NCBI RefSeq assembly: GCF_018310535.1 | Contig: NZ_CP074102.1 | Span: 7,254,001 to 7,318,000 of the forward strand | Direction: 5' to 3' | DNA from: Streptomyces mirabilis | Lineage (GTDB): Bacteria > Actinomycetota > Actinomycetes > Streptomycetales > Streptomycetaceae | DNA: 64,000 nucleotides | Shown here: in pieces, positions 49,544-58,336 of the stretch | Position numbering within the stretch: the first letter of the stretch is position 1 | Layout: each line of letters starts with the position of its first letter | Notes under the pieces: generated by a model | Databases searched by the model: none | What the model was told of the DNA's origin: nothing | The model's input: only the letters and a program-made list of their open reading frames with translations | Position numbers and translations under genes: made by a program

Positions 49544-49614
49544 GGGGAACCGCGCGATCTGCCCAAGACGACCCGCACCCGGCGGACGGCCTTTCCTGCC
49601 CGTCCGCCGGGGGC

Positions 49615-51288
49615 TCACGCGTCGTAGAGGTCCGCCTTCCGAGGCGACGGATCCTGCACGGCCGTGCTGAGGAACGCCGACCGGTTACCGAACTTCTCCG
49701 TGTCGACCCCGTTCTCGTCCAGCACCTTGATCGCCGCCGCGTGGACGACACGGAGCACCGGCGTGGCCGCCCGCAGCGCGTCGTCGGCCATGAAGCGGTG
49801 CCGCCAGGGCTGGTCGGCCCACGCGTGCCGCAGGCCGAACGGCTCGGGCAGCGTCAGCTTGCCGCCGAGCCAGTTCAGCAGCGGCGGGTACCCGGTGAGC
49901 GGGGCGCGCGCGGCGAGACGTACGACCTCGTCCGTGGTGACCAGCGGCAGCTTCACCTTGCGGGTCTCCCAGAACTTGACCGCCTTGGCGACCTCCTTCG
50001 TCGGGGCCTCGGGCTTACTGGTGAACAGGGAGTGCACGGGACCCAGGGCGTGCCCGGTGACCTCGATGCGCAGCGTCTCGTGCAGCACGGTCACGGTGAT
50101 CAGCATGGTGATGATCAACTGGCCGTCCCACAGTGTCCACTGGACGCCGAGGTAGTGCCGCTGGCCGCTGCCGAACTGCTGCTTGTTGCAGATGTCCTGT
50201 ATGGCGTGGCTCTTGATCGTGTACGCCTCGACGTCCGTGCCGCCCGGCCGGGACACCTCCTTGGCGTTCTCACCGATCGGCGAGACGATCCAGTGCTTGA
50301 TCGAAGGGGTGGGGAAACCACCGGTGTTGAGCGGGCCGCGCTCCAGCATGCGGAGCTTGTCGTGGATGTTGCGGACGACGTCCCAGCTGCGGAAGGGGTG
50401 GATCTCCTTGTCCGGGTCCTTGGGGACGAGGTCCTCGGCGAGCTGCCAGCTGCCCCAGCGGGTGCCCATGCCGAGTATGCCCTTGGGTCCGGCGTAGAAC
50501 ACCGAGTTGGACTGCTGCTCGGCGCCGAGGGCGGCCAGGGCCTGGCGCAGCCGCTCGGCCGCCGTCTCGCCCGGGCTGCCGGGCACCGCCTCCGGGATCT
50601 TGGCGCCGAGGCCACCGCCGGACAGCAGGCTGTCCCAGCGCTCGCGCAGGTCCTTGGCGGTCCGCTCGCAGATCTGCTTGGCCCAGAGCCAGCCGATCAC
50701 CGGGAGGACCACCGACGCACGCGCGTACCAGGCCCAGAAGCCGGTGAAGGGCATGCGGACGAGGAAGACCACGGCGAGGGCGCCGAAGGCGACCAGGAGC
50801 GTGGTGCCGAGGGCGCCGGCGCGCTTGTTCGTCTGCTTGGCGATCATGGACCGGAGCTGGAAGACCAGCAGCCACACCAGCAGCCCGGGCAGGAACAGCA
50901 CACCGCACAGCACCATGACGGCCGACAGCCAGTTGTCCCGCTCCCGGCGGATGCGGTTCGCCGCGAGGCAGTGCTCGACGACGACCTGCGGCTCGGTGCC
51001 GAAGGACTGGATGAGGGGCTTGCGGCCGGCGCCCAGCATGCGGTCCACCACCGCCCGTCCGAAGGCCTCGCCGAGGTTGGGCCTGAAGATCGTGGCCCAC
51101 TTGCGGCCTGCGCTGACGGTGGACTCGTGCCACTGGTTGTTCGCCTTGAGGATCTCGCCGACATCGCTGTCCCGGTACGCCGCCGAGGCCAGGGCGAAGG
51201 TCGCCGCCGTCTGTCCCGCGGAACCCGAGAGCGGCACCTGCGCCCCGGGAGTGAAATCGAAACCGTCGAACGCCACTTCCGCCCCCAT
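49615..51288 (-). CDS. Multi-domain membrane protein, unknown function
   Basis: About 557 residues from ATG 51288 (an ATG at 51393 would add 35 residues but has no ribosome-binding site). A soluble N-terminus is followed by three or four helices between ~105 and ~215 (SAVMVLCGVLFLPGLLVWLL, ALGTTLLVAFGALAVVFLV, SVVLPVIGWLW) and a large cytoplasmic region of ~330 residues with one further hydrophobic stretch (LIITMLITVTVL). No family recognised. It is 157 bases upstream-adjacent to the EF-G-like gene, on the same strand. Confidence 0.75.
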   Translation of the reverse strand: MGAEVAFDGFDFTPGAQVPLSGSAGQTAATFALASAAYRDSDVGEILKANNQWHESTVSAGRKWATIFRPNLGEAFGRAVVDRMLGAGRKPLIQSFGTEPQVVVEHCLAANRIRRERDNWLSAVMVLCGVLFLPGLLVWLLVFQLRSMIAKQTNKRAGALGTTLLVAFGALAVVFLVRMPFTGFWAWYARASVVLPVIGWLWAKQICERTAKDLRERWDSLLSGGGLGAKIPEAVPGSPGETAAERLRQALAALGAEQQSNSVFYAGPKGILGMGTRWGSWQLAEDLVPKDPDKEIHPFRSWDVVRNIHDKLRMLERGPLNTGGFPTPSIKHWIVSPIGENAKEVSRPGGTDVEAYTIKSHAIQDICNKQQFGSGQRHYLGVQWTLWDGQLIITMLITVTVLHETLRIEVTGHALGPVHSLFTSKPEAPTKEVAKAVKFWETRKVKLPLVTTDEVVRLAARAPLTGYPPLLNWLGGKLTLPEPFGLRHAWADQPWRHRFMADDALRAATPVLRVVHAAAIKVLDENGVDTEKFGNRSAFLSTAVQDPSPRKADLYDA

Positions 51289-51444
51289 CGCCGCCGCCCC
51301 GCTCCTGCGGCTTTCCCGACTTCCCTGCCCCGCACACCTGTTGATCAGGTCATCGTCTTGATCAGTTCCCAGAGTATCGGCCGCGACCGACATTCGTCGG
51401 CGGACGGCCGAAGCCGCCCGCCGAGGGTGAAAGGAGCCGAACCG

Positions 51445-53640
51445 TCAGGCGTTCTGGGCCTGTTCGCGCATCCTTTCGGCGATCTGTGACGGCATCGGCT
51501 CGTGTCGTGCGTAGGTGCGGTTGAAGCGTGCGGTGCCGTGCGAGAGGGAGCGCAGATCCACGGCGTACCGTCCGATCTCGATCTCCGGGACCTCGGCCCG
51601 TACGAGCGTGCGTCCGCCGCCCGCCTGCTCGGTGCCGACCACCCGGCCGCGCCGCCCCGACAGGTCGCTCATCACGGCGCCCACGTACTCGTCGCCGACC
51701 AGGACCGTCACCTCGGCCACCGGCTCCAGCAGATGGATCCTGGTGTCGGCGGCCGCCTCGCGCAGGGCGAGCGCGCCCGCGGTCTGGAACGCGGCGTCGG
51801 AGGAGTCCACGGAGTGCGCCTTGCCGTCGAGCAGGGTGATCCGTACGTCGATGAGGGGATAGCCCGCGACCACGCCCTTGGCGGCCTGGGTCCGCACCCC
51901 CTTCTCGACGGAGGGGATGAACTGCCGGGGCACGGCCCCGCCGACGACCTTGTCCACGAACTCGATGCCCGAGCCGTTGGGGAGGGGTTCGACCTCGATC
52001 TCGCAGATCGCGTACTGCCCGTGCCCGCCGGACTGCTTCACATGGCGGCCGCGCCCCGCGGCCTTGTCCGCGAACGTCTCCCGCAGGGAGACCTTGTGCG
52101 GGACCACGTCGACCTGGACGCCGTACCGGTTGCGCAGCCGCTCCAGGGCGACATCGGCGTGGGCCTCGCCCAGGCACCACAGGACGACCTGGTGGGTGTT
52201 CTGGTTCTGTTCCAGGCGCATGGTGGGGTCCTCGGCGACCAGCCGGCCCAGGCCCTGCGAGAGCTTGTCCTCGTCGGCCTTGCTGTGTGCCTGGATGGCG
52301 AGCGGCAGCAGCGGGTCCGGCATCTGCCAGGGCTCCATCAGCAGCGGGTCGTCCTTGGCCGAGAGCGTGTCACCGGTCTCGGCCCGGTTGAGCTTCGCCA
52401 CACAGGCCAGGTCGCCCGCGATGCAGTGCGTCAGGGAGCGCTGCTGTTTGCCGAACGGCGCGGACAGGGCGCCGACACGCTCGTCGACGTCGTGGTCCTC
52501 GTGCCCGCGGTCGGCCAGCCCGTGCCCGGAGACGTGCACCGTCTCGTCGGGGCGCAGAGTGCCCGAGAAGACGCGGACGAGGGAGACCCGGCCCACATAG
52601 GGGTCGCTGGCCGTCTTCACGACCTCCGCGACCAGCGGCCCGTTCGGATCGCAGGCCTTGACCTCGCGTTCCTGACCTTCCGGTGTCGTCACGGTGGGAG
52701 CCGGGCGCTCCAGCGGGGTCGGGAAGCCGCCCGTGACGAGTTCCAGGAGCTCGACGGTGCCGAGCCCCTGGCGGGCGCCCTCGGCGGCGGGCGCGGCCGC
52801 CAGGACCGGGAAGAAGGCCCCGCGCGCCACCGCCCGCTCCAGGTCCTGCACGAGCGTCTTGACGTCGATCTGCTCGCCGCCGAGATAGCGGTCCATGAGG
52901 GTCTCGTCCTCGCTCTCGGCGATGATCCCCTCGATCAGCCGGTTGCGCGCCTCCTCGATCAGCGGCAGCTGCTCCGGTCCCGGCTCGGCCTCCTTGCGCT
53001 CCCCGGAGGAGTAGTCGAACAGCCGCTGGGTGAGGAGCCCTATCAGCCCGGTGACAGGGGCGTGCCCATCGGCTCCCTCCGCGCCGTGCAGCGGCAGGTA
53101 CAGCGGCAGTACGGCGTCGGGGTCGTCCGCGCCGAAGGCCTCGGCGCAGATCCGTGTCATGTCGTCGAAATCGGCGCGCGCCGACTCGAGGTGGGTGATC
53201 ACGATGGCGCGTGGCATGCCGACCGCCGCGCACTCCTCCCACACCATCCGGGTCGAGCCGTCCACCCCGTCCGAGGCCGAGACGACGAAAAGGGCCGCGT
53301 CCGCGGCGCGCAGACCGGCCCTGAGTTCCCCGACGAAGTCGGCGTATCCGGGGGTGTCGATGATGTTGATCTTGTATCCGTCCCAGTCGACGGGTACCAG
53401 GGAGAGCTGCACCGAGCGCTGCTGCCGGTGCTCGATCTCGTCGTAGTCGGAGACGGCGGTGCCGTCCTCCACCCTGCCCGCCCGGTTCACTGCTCCCGCC
53501 GTCAGCGCGAGAGCTTCCACCAATGTCGTCTTGCCGGATCCGCTGTGGCCGACCAGCACCACATTCCGTACGGACGCGGGGTGGTCGGCCGCTGTAGCCC
53601 TGCCGGCGGCTCCGGGGTGTGCGTTCGCCTTGTCGCCCAT
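51445..53640 (-). CDS. Elongation factor G-like GTPase (EF-G2 type)
   Basis: 731 residues with the complete EF-G domain order: GTPase (~20-290), domain II, III, IV with the tip region SGGHGQYAICEIEVEPL, and domain V. P-loop GHSGSGKTTL is intact. Switch II reads DTPGYADF, so the catalytic His of translational GTPases is Tyr, and the G4 motif NKxD appears as THLE. These changes mark it as the non-canonical paralogue, not the main EF-G. ATG 53640 has GGGAGG upstream. The cellular role of EF-G2 proteins is unclear. Confidence 0.9.
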   Translation of the reverse strand: MGDKANAHPGAAGRATAADHPASVRNVVLVGHSGSGKTTLVEALALTAGAVNRAGRVEDGTAVSDYDEIEHRQQRSVQLSLVPVDWDGYKINIIDTPGYADFVGELRAGLRAADAALFVVSASDGVDGSTRMVWEECAAVGMPRAIVITHLESARADFDDMTRICAEAFGADDPDAVLPLYLPLHGAEGADGHAPVTGLIGLLTQRLFDYSSGERKEAEPGPEQLPLIEEARNRLIEGIIAESEDETLMDRYLGGEQIDVKTLVQDLERAVARGAFFPVLAAAPAAEGARQGLGTVELLELVTGGFPTPLERPAPTVTTPEGQEREVKACDPNGPLVAEVVKTASDPYVGRVSLVRVFSGTLRPDETVHVSGHGLADRGHEDHDVDERVGALSAPFGKQQRSLTHCIAGDLACVAKLNRAETGDTLSAKDDPLLMEPWQMPDPLLPLAIQAHSKADEDKLSQGLGRLVAEDPTMRLEQNQNTHQVVLWCLGEAHADVALERLRNRYGVQVDVVPHKVSLRETFADKAAGRGRHVKQSGGHGQYAICEIEVEPLPNGSGIEFVDKVVGGAVPRQFIPSVEKGVRTQAAKGVVAGYPLIDVRITLLDGKAHSVDSSDAAFQTAGALALREAAADTRIHLLEPVAEVTVLVGDEYVGAVMSDLSGRRGRVVGTEQAGGGRTLVRAEVPEIEIGRYAVDLRSLSHGTARFNRTYARHEPMPSQIAERMREQAQNA

Positions 53641-53913
53641 GGCCTTGCCTCCCGTGCACGGTGAGGTCACTTCGGGCGCGGGCATACGGATCCGCGTGCG
53701 GTGCGGCTCCGATGACGCCCGCGGTGTCTTCGAGCTTTGCACTCGCGTCACGGTGCGTCCATACGGGGGACGCGATCCCGCCGTGACATCGACGGCATCC
53801 CACCGTGACACGGGGTGCGGGTGCCCGGCCGTCGCACAAGCGCTCGCCTGGCTACGATGGGCCAGCCGGTGGCCAGCAGGGGCCGCGCGGCGACACCGAC
53901 CCTCGGGAAGGCC

Positions 53914-54579
53914 ATGCTGAACAAGTACGCGCGTGCATTCTTCACGCGTGTCCTCACACCGTTCGCCGCGTTTCTCATCCGTCGGGGGGTAAGCCCCGAC
54001 ACGGTCACCCTCCTGGGTACGGCCGGAGTCATGGCGGGCGCGCTGGTCTTCTACCCCCGGGGAGAGTTCTTCTGGGGAACGATCGTCATCACGCTCTTCG
54101 TCTTCTCCGACCTGGTCGACGGCAACATGGCGCGCCAGCTCGGTCGCTCCAGCCGCTGGGGCGCCTTCCTGGACTCCACGCTCGACCGGGTCGCCGACGG
54201 CGCGATCTTCGGCGGATTCGCGCTCTGGTACGCGGGCAGCGGCGACAACAACGCCCTGTGCGCCGTCTCGATCTTCTGCCTGGCCAGCGGCCAGGTGGTC
54301 TCGTACACCAAGGCCCGCGGCGAGTCGATCGGCCTGCCCGTCGCCGTCAACGGCCTGGTCGAGCGCGCCGAGCGCCTGGTGATCTCCCTGGTCGCGGCGG
54401 GGCTCGCGGGGCTGCACAAGTTCGGAGTGCCCGGCATCCAGTGGCTGCTGCCCGTCGCGCTGTGGATCGTCGCCGTCGGCAGCCTGGTCACGCTGATCCA
54501 GCGCGTGGTCACGGTGCGCCGGGAGTCCGCGGAGGCGGACGCCGCGGCCGCGGCGCACAACAGCGGGGCCACGTCGTGA
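53914..54579 (+). CDS. pgsA: CDP-alcohol phosphatidyltransferase, phosphatidylinositol phosphate synthase
   Basis: 221-residue membrane enzyme with the full CDP-OH-P signature DGNMARQLGRSSRWGAFLDS followed by TLD (DGx2ARx8Gx3Dx3D, ~residues 68-91) and six helices. In actinobacteria the member in this setting joins CDP-diacylglycerol to inositol phosphate, first step to PI and PI mannosides. ATG 53914 follows GGGAAGG. Its stop overlaps the acyltransferase start (GTGA), and PimA is third, which supports PI rather than PG synthesis. Confidence 0.92.
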   Translation: MLNKYARAFFTRVLTPFAAFLIRRGVSPDTVTLLGTAGVMAGALVFYPRGEFFWGTIVITLFVFSDLVDGNMARQLGRSSRWGAFLDSTLDRVADGAIFGGFALWYAGSGDNNALCAVSIFCLASGQVVSYTKARGESIGLPVAVNGLVERAERLVISLVAAGLAGLHKFGVPGIQWLLPVALWIVAVGSLVTLIQRVVTVRRESAEADAAAAAHNSGATS

Positions 54580-55565
54580 CCACTCTCCAGGAGAGGCTGG
54601 TGGACGGGGCGTACGCGCTCGGCTGGAGCACCGTCAAGAAGCTCCCGGAGCCGGTCGCGGTGCGCCTGGGCCGCACCATCGCGGACATCGCCTGGAAGCG
54701 ACGCGGCAAGGGCGTACAACGGCTGGAGAGCAACTACGCGCGCGTGCTGCCCGACGCGACCCCGGAGCGGCTCGCCGAGCTCTCCCGGGCGGGCATGCGC
54801 TCGTACCTGCGCTACTGGATGGAGTCCTTCCGCCTCCCCGCCTGGAGCGAGGAGCGCGTGCGGACGGGCTTCGACTGCAAGGACGTGCACCATCTGACGG
54901 ACGGGCTCGCCTCCGACCGGGGCGTCATCCTGGCCCTGCCGCACATGGGCAACTGGGACCTCGCCGGCGCCTGGGTCACCACCAAGCTGGAGACTCCGTT
55001 CACGACCGTCGCCGAGCGCCTCAAGCCGGAATCGCTGTACGACCGTTTCGTCGCCTATCGCGAGGGCCTCGGCATGGAGGTCCTGCCGCACAGCGGCGGC
55101 ACCGCGTTCGGCACGCTGGCCCGGCGGCTGCGGGACGGCGGACTGATCTGCCTGGTCGCCGAGCGTGATCTGTCGGCCTCGGGCGTCGATGTGGAGTTCT
55201 TCGGCGAGACGACCCGGATGCCCGCGGGCCCGGCGCTGCTCGCCCAGCAGACCGGAGCCGTGCTGCTGCCGGTCACGCTCTGGTACGACGACTCACCCGT
55301 GATGCAGGGCCGTGTGCATCCCCCCGTCGAGGTCCCCGAGACAGGCACCCGGGCCGAGAAGACGTCTGTCATGACACAGGCGCTGGCCGACGCCTTCGCC
55401 ACGGGTATCGCCGAACATCCGGAGGACTGGCACATGCTGCAGCGCTTGTGGCTCAAGGACCTCGATCCCGGGAAGGATCCTGACAACAGGGATTCTGACA
55501 GCGGAAATCCTGGCAACAAGGATCCTGACAACGCCCAGAGGGATTCCGAGAAGAGGACTCCGTGA
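54576..55565 (+). CDS. patA: Phosphatidylinositol mannoside acyltransferase (PatA/LpxL family)
   Basis: 329-residue membrane-associated acyltransferase. The HX4D catalytic motif is HMGNWD in LALPHMGNWDLAG (~residue 130), and GLICLVAERDLSASGV is a second family segment. It would acylate the mannose of PIM1/PIM2. GTG start overlaps the synthase stop; its own stop overlaps the pimA start. The C-terminal ~30 residues are an Asp/Asn/Pro-rich tail made by a 15-base tandem repeat and are not part of the fold. Confidence 0.92.
   Translation: MTTLQERLVDGAYALGWSTVKKLPEPVAVRLGRTIADIAWKRRGKGVQRLESNYARVLPDATPERLAELSRAGMRSYLRYWMESFRLPAWSEERVRTGFDCKDVHHLTDGLASDRGVILALPHMGNWDLAGAWVTTKLETPFTTVAERLKPESLYDRFVAYREGLGMEVLPHSGGTAFGTLARRLRDGGLICLVAERDLSASGVDVEFFGETTRMPAGPALLAQQTGAVLLPVTLWYDDSPVMQGRVHPPVEVPETGTRAEKTSVMTQALADAFATGIAEHPEDWHMLQRLWLKDLDPGKDPDNRDSDSGNPGNKDPDNAQRDSEKRTP
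55473..55532 (+). repeat. Four 15-bp in-frame tandem repeats in patA 3' end
   Basis: Units AAGGATCCTGACAAC, AGGGATTCTGACAGC, GGAAATCCTGGCAAC and again AAGGATCCTGACAAC, read in frame as KDPDN, RDSDS, GNPGN, KDPDN. First and last units are identical; being multiples of three, copy changes keep the frame and the overlap with pimA. Confidence 0.95.
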
Positions 55566-56722
55566 GGATCGGCATCGTCTGCCCCTACTCCTGGGACGTG
55601 CCGGGCGGCGTCCAGTTCCACATCCGTGACCTGGCCGAACACCTCATCCGCCGCGGGCACGAGGTCTCCGTGCTCGCCCCCGCGGACGACGAGACACCGC
55701 TGCCGCCGTACGTCGTCTCGGCGGGCCGCGCGGTCCCGGTGCCCTACAACGGCTCCGTGGCGCGCCTGAACTTCGGCTTCCTGTCGGCGGCCCGGGTGCG
55801 GCGCTGGCTGCACGACGGCACCTTCGACGTGATCCACATCCACGAGCCGGCCTCGCCCTCGCTCGGCCTGCTCGCGTGCTGGGCCGCGCAGGGCCCCATC
55901 GTCGCCACCTTCCACACCTCCAACCCGCGTTCGCGGGCCATGGTCGCCGCGTACTCGATCCTCCAGGCGGCCCTGGAGAAGATCAGCGCGCGGATCGCGG
56001 TGAGCGAGTATGCCCGCCGCACCCTCGTCGAGCACCTGGGCGGCGACGCGGTCGTCATCCCGAACGGCGTCGACGTCGACTTCTTCGCCCGCGCCAAGCC
56101 CAAGCCCGAGTGGCAGGGCGACACCCTCGGCTTCGTCGGTCGCATCGACGAGCCCCGCAAGGGCCTGCCCGTCCTCATGAAGGCCCTGCCCAAGATCCTC
56201 GCCGAGCGCCCGGGGACCCGGCTCCTGGTCGCCGGACGCGGTGACGAGGAGGAGGCCGTCGAGTCCCTGCCCGCCGAGATGCGCTCGCGCGTCGAGTTCC
56301 TCGGCATGGTCAGCGACGAGGACAAGGCCCGCTTCCTGCGCAGCGTCGACGTGTACGTGGCGCCCAACACCGGCGGCGAGAGCTTCGGCATCATCCTCGT
56401 GGAGGCGATGTCGGCGGGCGCGCCGGTGCTGGCCTCCGACCTCGACGCCTTCGCGCAGGTCCTCGACCAGGGCGCGGCCGGTGAACTCTTCGCCAACGAG
56501 GACGCGGACGACCTGGCCGCCGCGGCCCTGCGCCTGCTCGGCGACCCCGAGCGCCGGGCCGAACTCCGCGCGCGGGGCAGCGCTCACGTACGGCGCTTCG
56601 ACTGGTCGACCGTCGGCGCGGACATCCTGTCCGTCTATGAGACGGTCACGGACGGCGCGGCGGCGGTCGCAGCGGACGAACGGACGGGGCTGCGGGCGCG
56701 GTTCGGACTGGCCCGGGACTGA
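55562..56722 (+). CDS. pimA: Phosphatidylinositol alpha-mannosyltransferase
   Basis: 386-residue GT-B glycosyltransferase (GT4) that adds the first mannose from GDP-mannose to phosphatidylinositol at the inner membrane face. N-terminal segment PYSWDVPGGVQFHIRDLAEH, HIHEPASPSLGL acceptor region, FVGRIDEPRKGLPVLM and the nucleotide-sugar site GGESFGIILVEAMSAGAPVL are as in PimA. GTG start in a GTGA overlap with the acyltransferase stop; third gene of the PI/PIM operon. Confidence 0.95.
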   Translation: MRIGIVCPYSWDVPGGVQFHIRDLAEHLIRRGHEVSVLAPADDETPLPPYVVSAGRAVPVPYNGSVARLNFGFLSAARVRRWLHDGTFDVIHIHEPASPSLGLLACWAAQGPIVATFHTSNPRSRAMVAAYSILQAALEKISARIAVSEYARRTLVEHLGGDAVVIPNGVDVDFFARAKPKPEWQGDTLGFVGRIDEPRKGLPVLMKALPKILAERPGTRLLVAGRGDEEEAVESLPAEMRSRVEFLGMVSDEDKARFLRSVDVYVAPNTGGESFGIILVEAMSAGAPVLASDLDAFAQVLDQGAAGELFANEDADDLAAAALRLLGDPERRAELRARGSAHVRRFDWSTVGADILSVYETVTDGAAAVAADERTGLRARFGLARD

Positions 56723-56740
56723 GCGTGCGGGACTTCGCCG

Positions 56741-57765
56741 ATGCCGGGCGGGGGAGGGGCGTGCTGCGCACCCGCGCGCGGGGAGGCCGGTGCCTACGGG
56801 AAGGTCGGTTCGCGCGGGGAGGCCAGTTCGCTTTTCCAACTCTCCGTACCGGTGCCGCGCCCCGGCACGCGCACGGGCGACCGTCCTAGGCCTCCTCGTC
56901 CCCGTCCCGCGCCTGACGCCGCCGGCGTCACACTGCCGGGCGGCGAGTTCCGCATGGGCGACGCCTTCGGCGAGGGCTACCCGGAGGACGGCGAAGGACC
57001 GGTCCGTACGGTGCGCGTCGAGCCGTTCCGGATCGACGCGACGGCCGTCACCAACGCCCGGTTCGCGGACTTCGTGCGGGCGACCGGACATGTGACGGAC
57101 GCGGAGCGGTACGGCAGTTCGTTCGTGTTCCACCTGTTCCCGCACCCCCGCGCGCGGGAGGCCGTTTTCGGGGCGGTCGTCGCGGCGTCCTGGGGGCTGG
57201 GCGTCGAGGGGCCCACTGGAGCGCGCCCGAGGGCCCCGGCTCCGACCTGGAGGACCGCGCGGACCACCCCGTGGTGCACGTCTCCCACCACGACGCCCTC
57301 GCGTACCGCGCATGGGCGGGCGCCCGGCTGCCCACCGGGGCGGAGTGGGAGTACGCGGCGCGCGGTGGCCCGGCAGGCCGCCGCTACCCCTGGGGAGACG
57401 AGTTCGCCCCCGCCGGCCAGGAGCGCATGAACACCTGGCAGGGCGACTTCCCCCGGGTCAGCACCCGCCCCGGCGGCCGCACGGGAACCGTCCCGGTGGA
57501 CTCCTACGAGCCCAACGGCTTCGGCCTGTACAACACTTCGGGCAACGTGTGGGGGTGGTGCGCGGACGCCTTCACCGCGCCCTCCGGGATCTCGTCCGAG
57601 ACCTCGGCGACGGACCACGTCGAGCGGGTCATCCGCGGGGGCTCGTACCTGTGCCACGCCTCGTACCGCAACCGCTACCGGGTGGCCGCCCGGTCGAAGA
57701 ACACCCCCGACTCCTCCACCGGGCACGGCGGTTTCCGTTGCGCCTGGGACGTGGGGGAGGGGTGA
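56741..57765 (+). pseudogene. Formylglycine-generating enzyme (SUMF1/EgtB-type), frameshifted
   Basis: Two halves of one FGE domain lie in different frames. Frame one (to ~57207) reads LPGGEFRMGDAFGEGYPEDG and IDATAVTNARFADFVRATGH; the second (from ~57208) reads HPVVHVSHHDALAYRAWAG, GAEWEYAARGG, GFGLYNTSGNVWGW and the end. The break is at GAGGGGCCC (57206-57214), where one extra G would restore GVEGAHW. In addition the catalytic pair CHxSYC reads CHASYR: the second Cys is Arg (codon 57667-57669). No clear start codon with a ribosome-binding site is seen. FGE converts sulfatase Cys to formylglycine; no sulfatase gene is nearby. Confidence 0.85.
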
Positions 57766-57790
57766 CCACACCCGGGTAGCCTTGCCGCCC

Positions 57791-58336
57791 GTGACCGCAA
57801 CCCTCATCTGGATCCTCGTCGGCCTCGTCGCGATCGGCCTCTACCTGAGCTGGACCGCGGGGCGTCTCGACCGGCTGCACGCCCGGATCGACGCCGCCCG
57901 CGCCGCGCTCGACGCGCAGTTGTTGCGCCGTGCCTCGGTCGCCCAGGAGTTGGCGACCTCCGGGGTGCTCGATCCCGCCGCCTCGATCGTGCTCTACGAG
58001 GCCGCGCATGCCGCGCGGCAGGCGGAGGAGGAGCAGCGCGAGGTGGCCGAGAGCGACCTCAGCCAGGCCCTGCGGGCCGTCTTCGGAGAGGTGCAGCAGG
58101 TGGAGGCGGTGCGGGAGGCGCCGGGTGGGGATGCGGCGGCGACCGAGCTGGCGCAGGCGGTACGGCGGGTGCCGATGGCTCGGCGGTTCCACAACGACGC
58201 GGTACGTGCCGCCCGCGCTCTTCGTCGCCACCGCAAGGTCCGCTGGTTCCGCCTTGCCGGTCATGCGCCCTTCCCCATGGCCTTCGAAATGGACGACGAG
58301 CCGCCCACCGCCCTGGCGGACCGCCCCACGACCTGA
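57791..58336 (+). CDS. LemA-like membrane-anchored protein
   Basis: 181 residues: one N-terminal transmembrane helix (TLIWILVGLVAIGLYLSW) followed by a long helical domain (LDRLHARIDAARAALDAQLL), as in LemA-type proteins, which expose a coiled helical bundle. Function unknown. GTG 57791 lies eight bases after a TAGCCT box, so the mRNA may be nearly leaderless. Conserved neighbour of pimA and pdxS in my memory of streptomycetes. Confidence 0.78.
   Translation: MTATLIWILVGLVAIGLYLSWTAGRLDRLHARIDAARAALDAQLLRRASVAQELATSGVLDPAASIVLYEAAHAARQAEEEQREVAESDLSQALRAVFGEVQQVEAVREAPGGDAAATELAQAVRRVPMARRFHNDAVRAARALRRHRKVRWFRLAGHAPFPMAFEMDDEPPTALADRPTT

Noticed and set aside
53641..54558. Open extension of the EF-G-like frame upstream of its ATG
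   Set aside because: It runs antisense through the PI synthase gene; the ATG at 53640 has a good ribosome-binding site and precedes the GTPase domain.
57190..57230. Programmed frameshift in the FGE gene
   Set aside because: No slippery heptamer or stimulatory structure is evident, and a catalytic Cys is also lost, which fits decay better.
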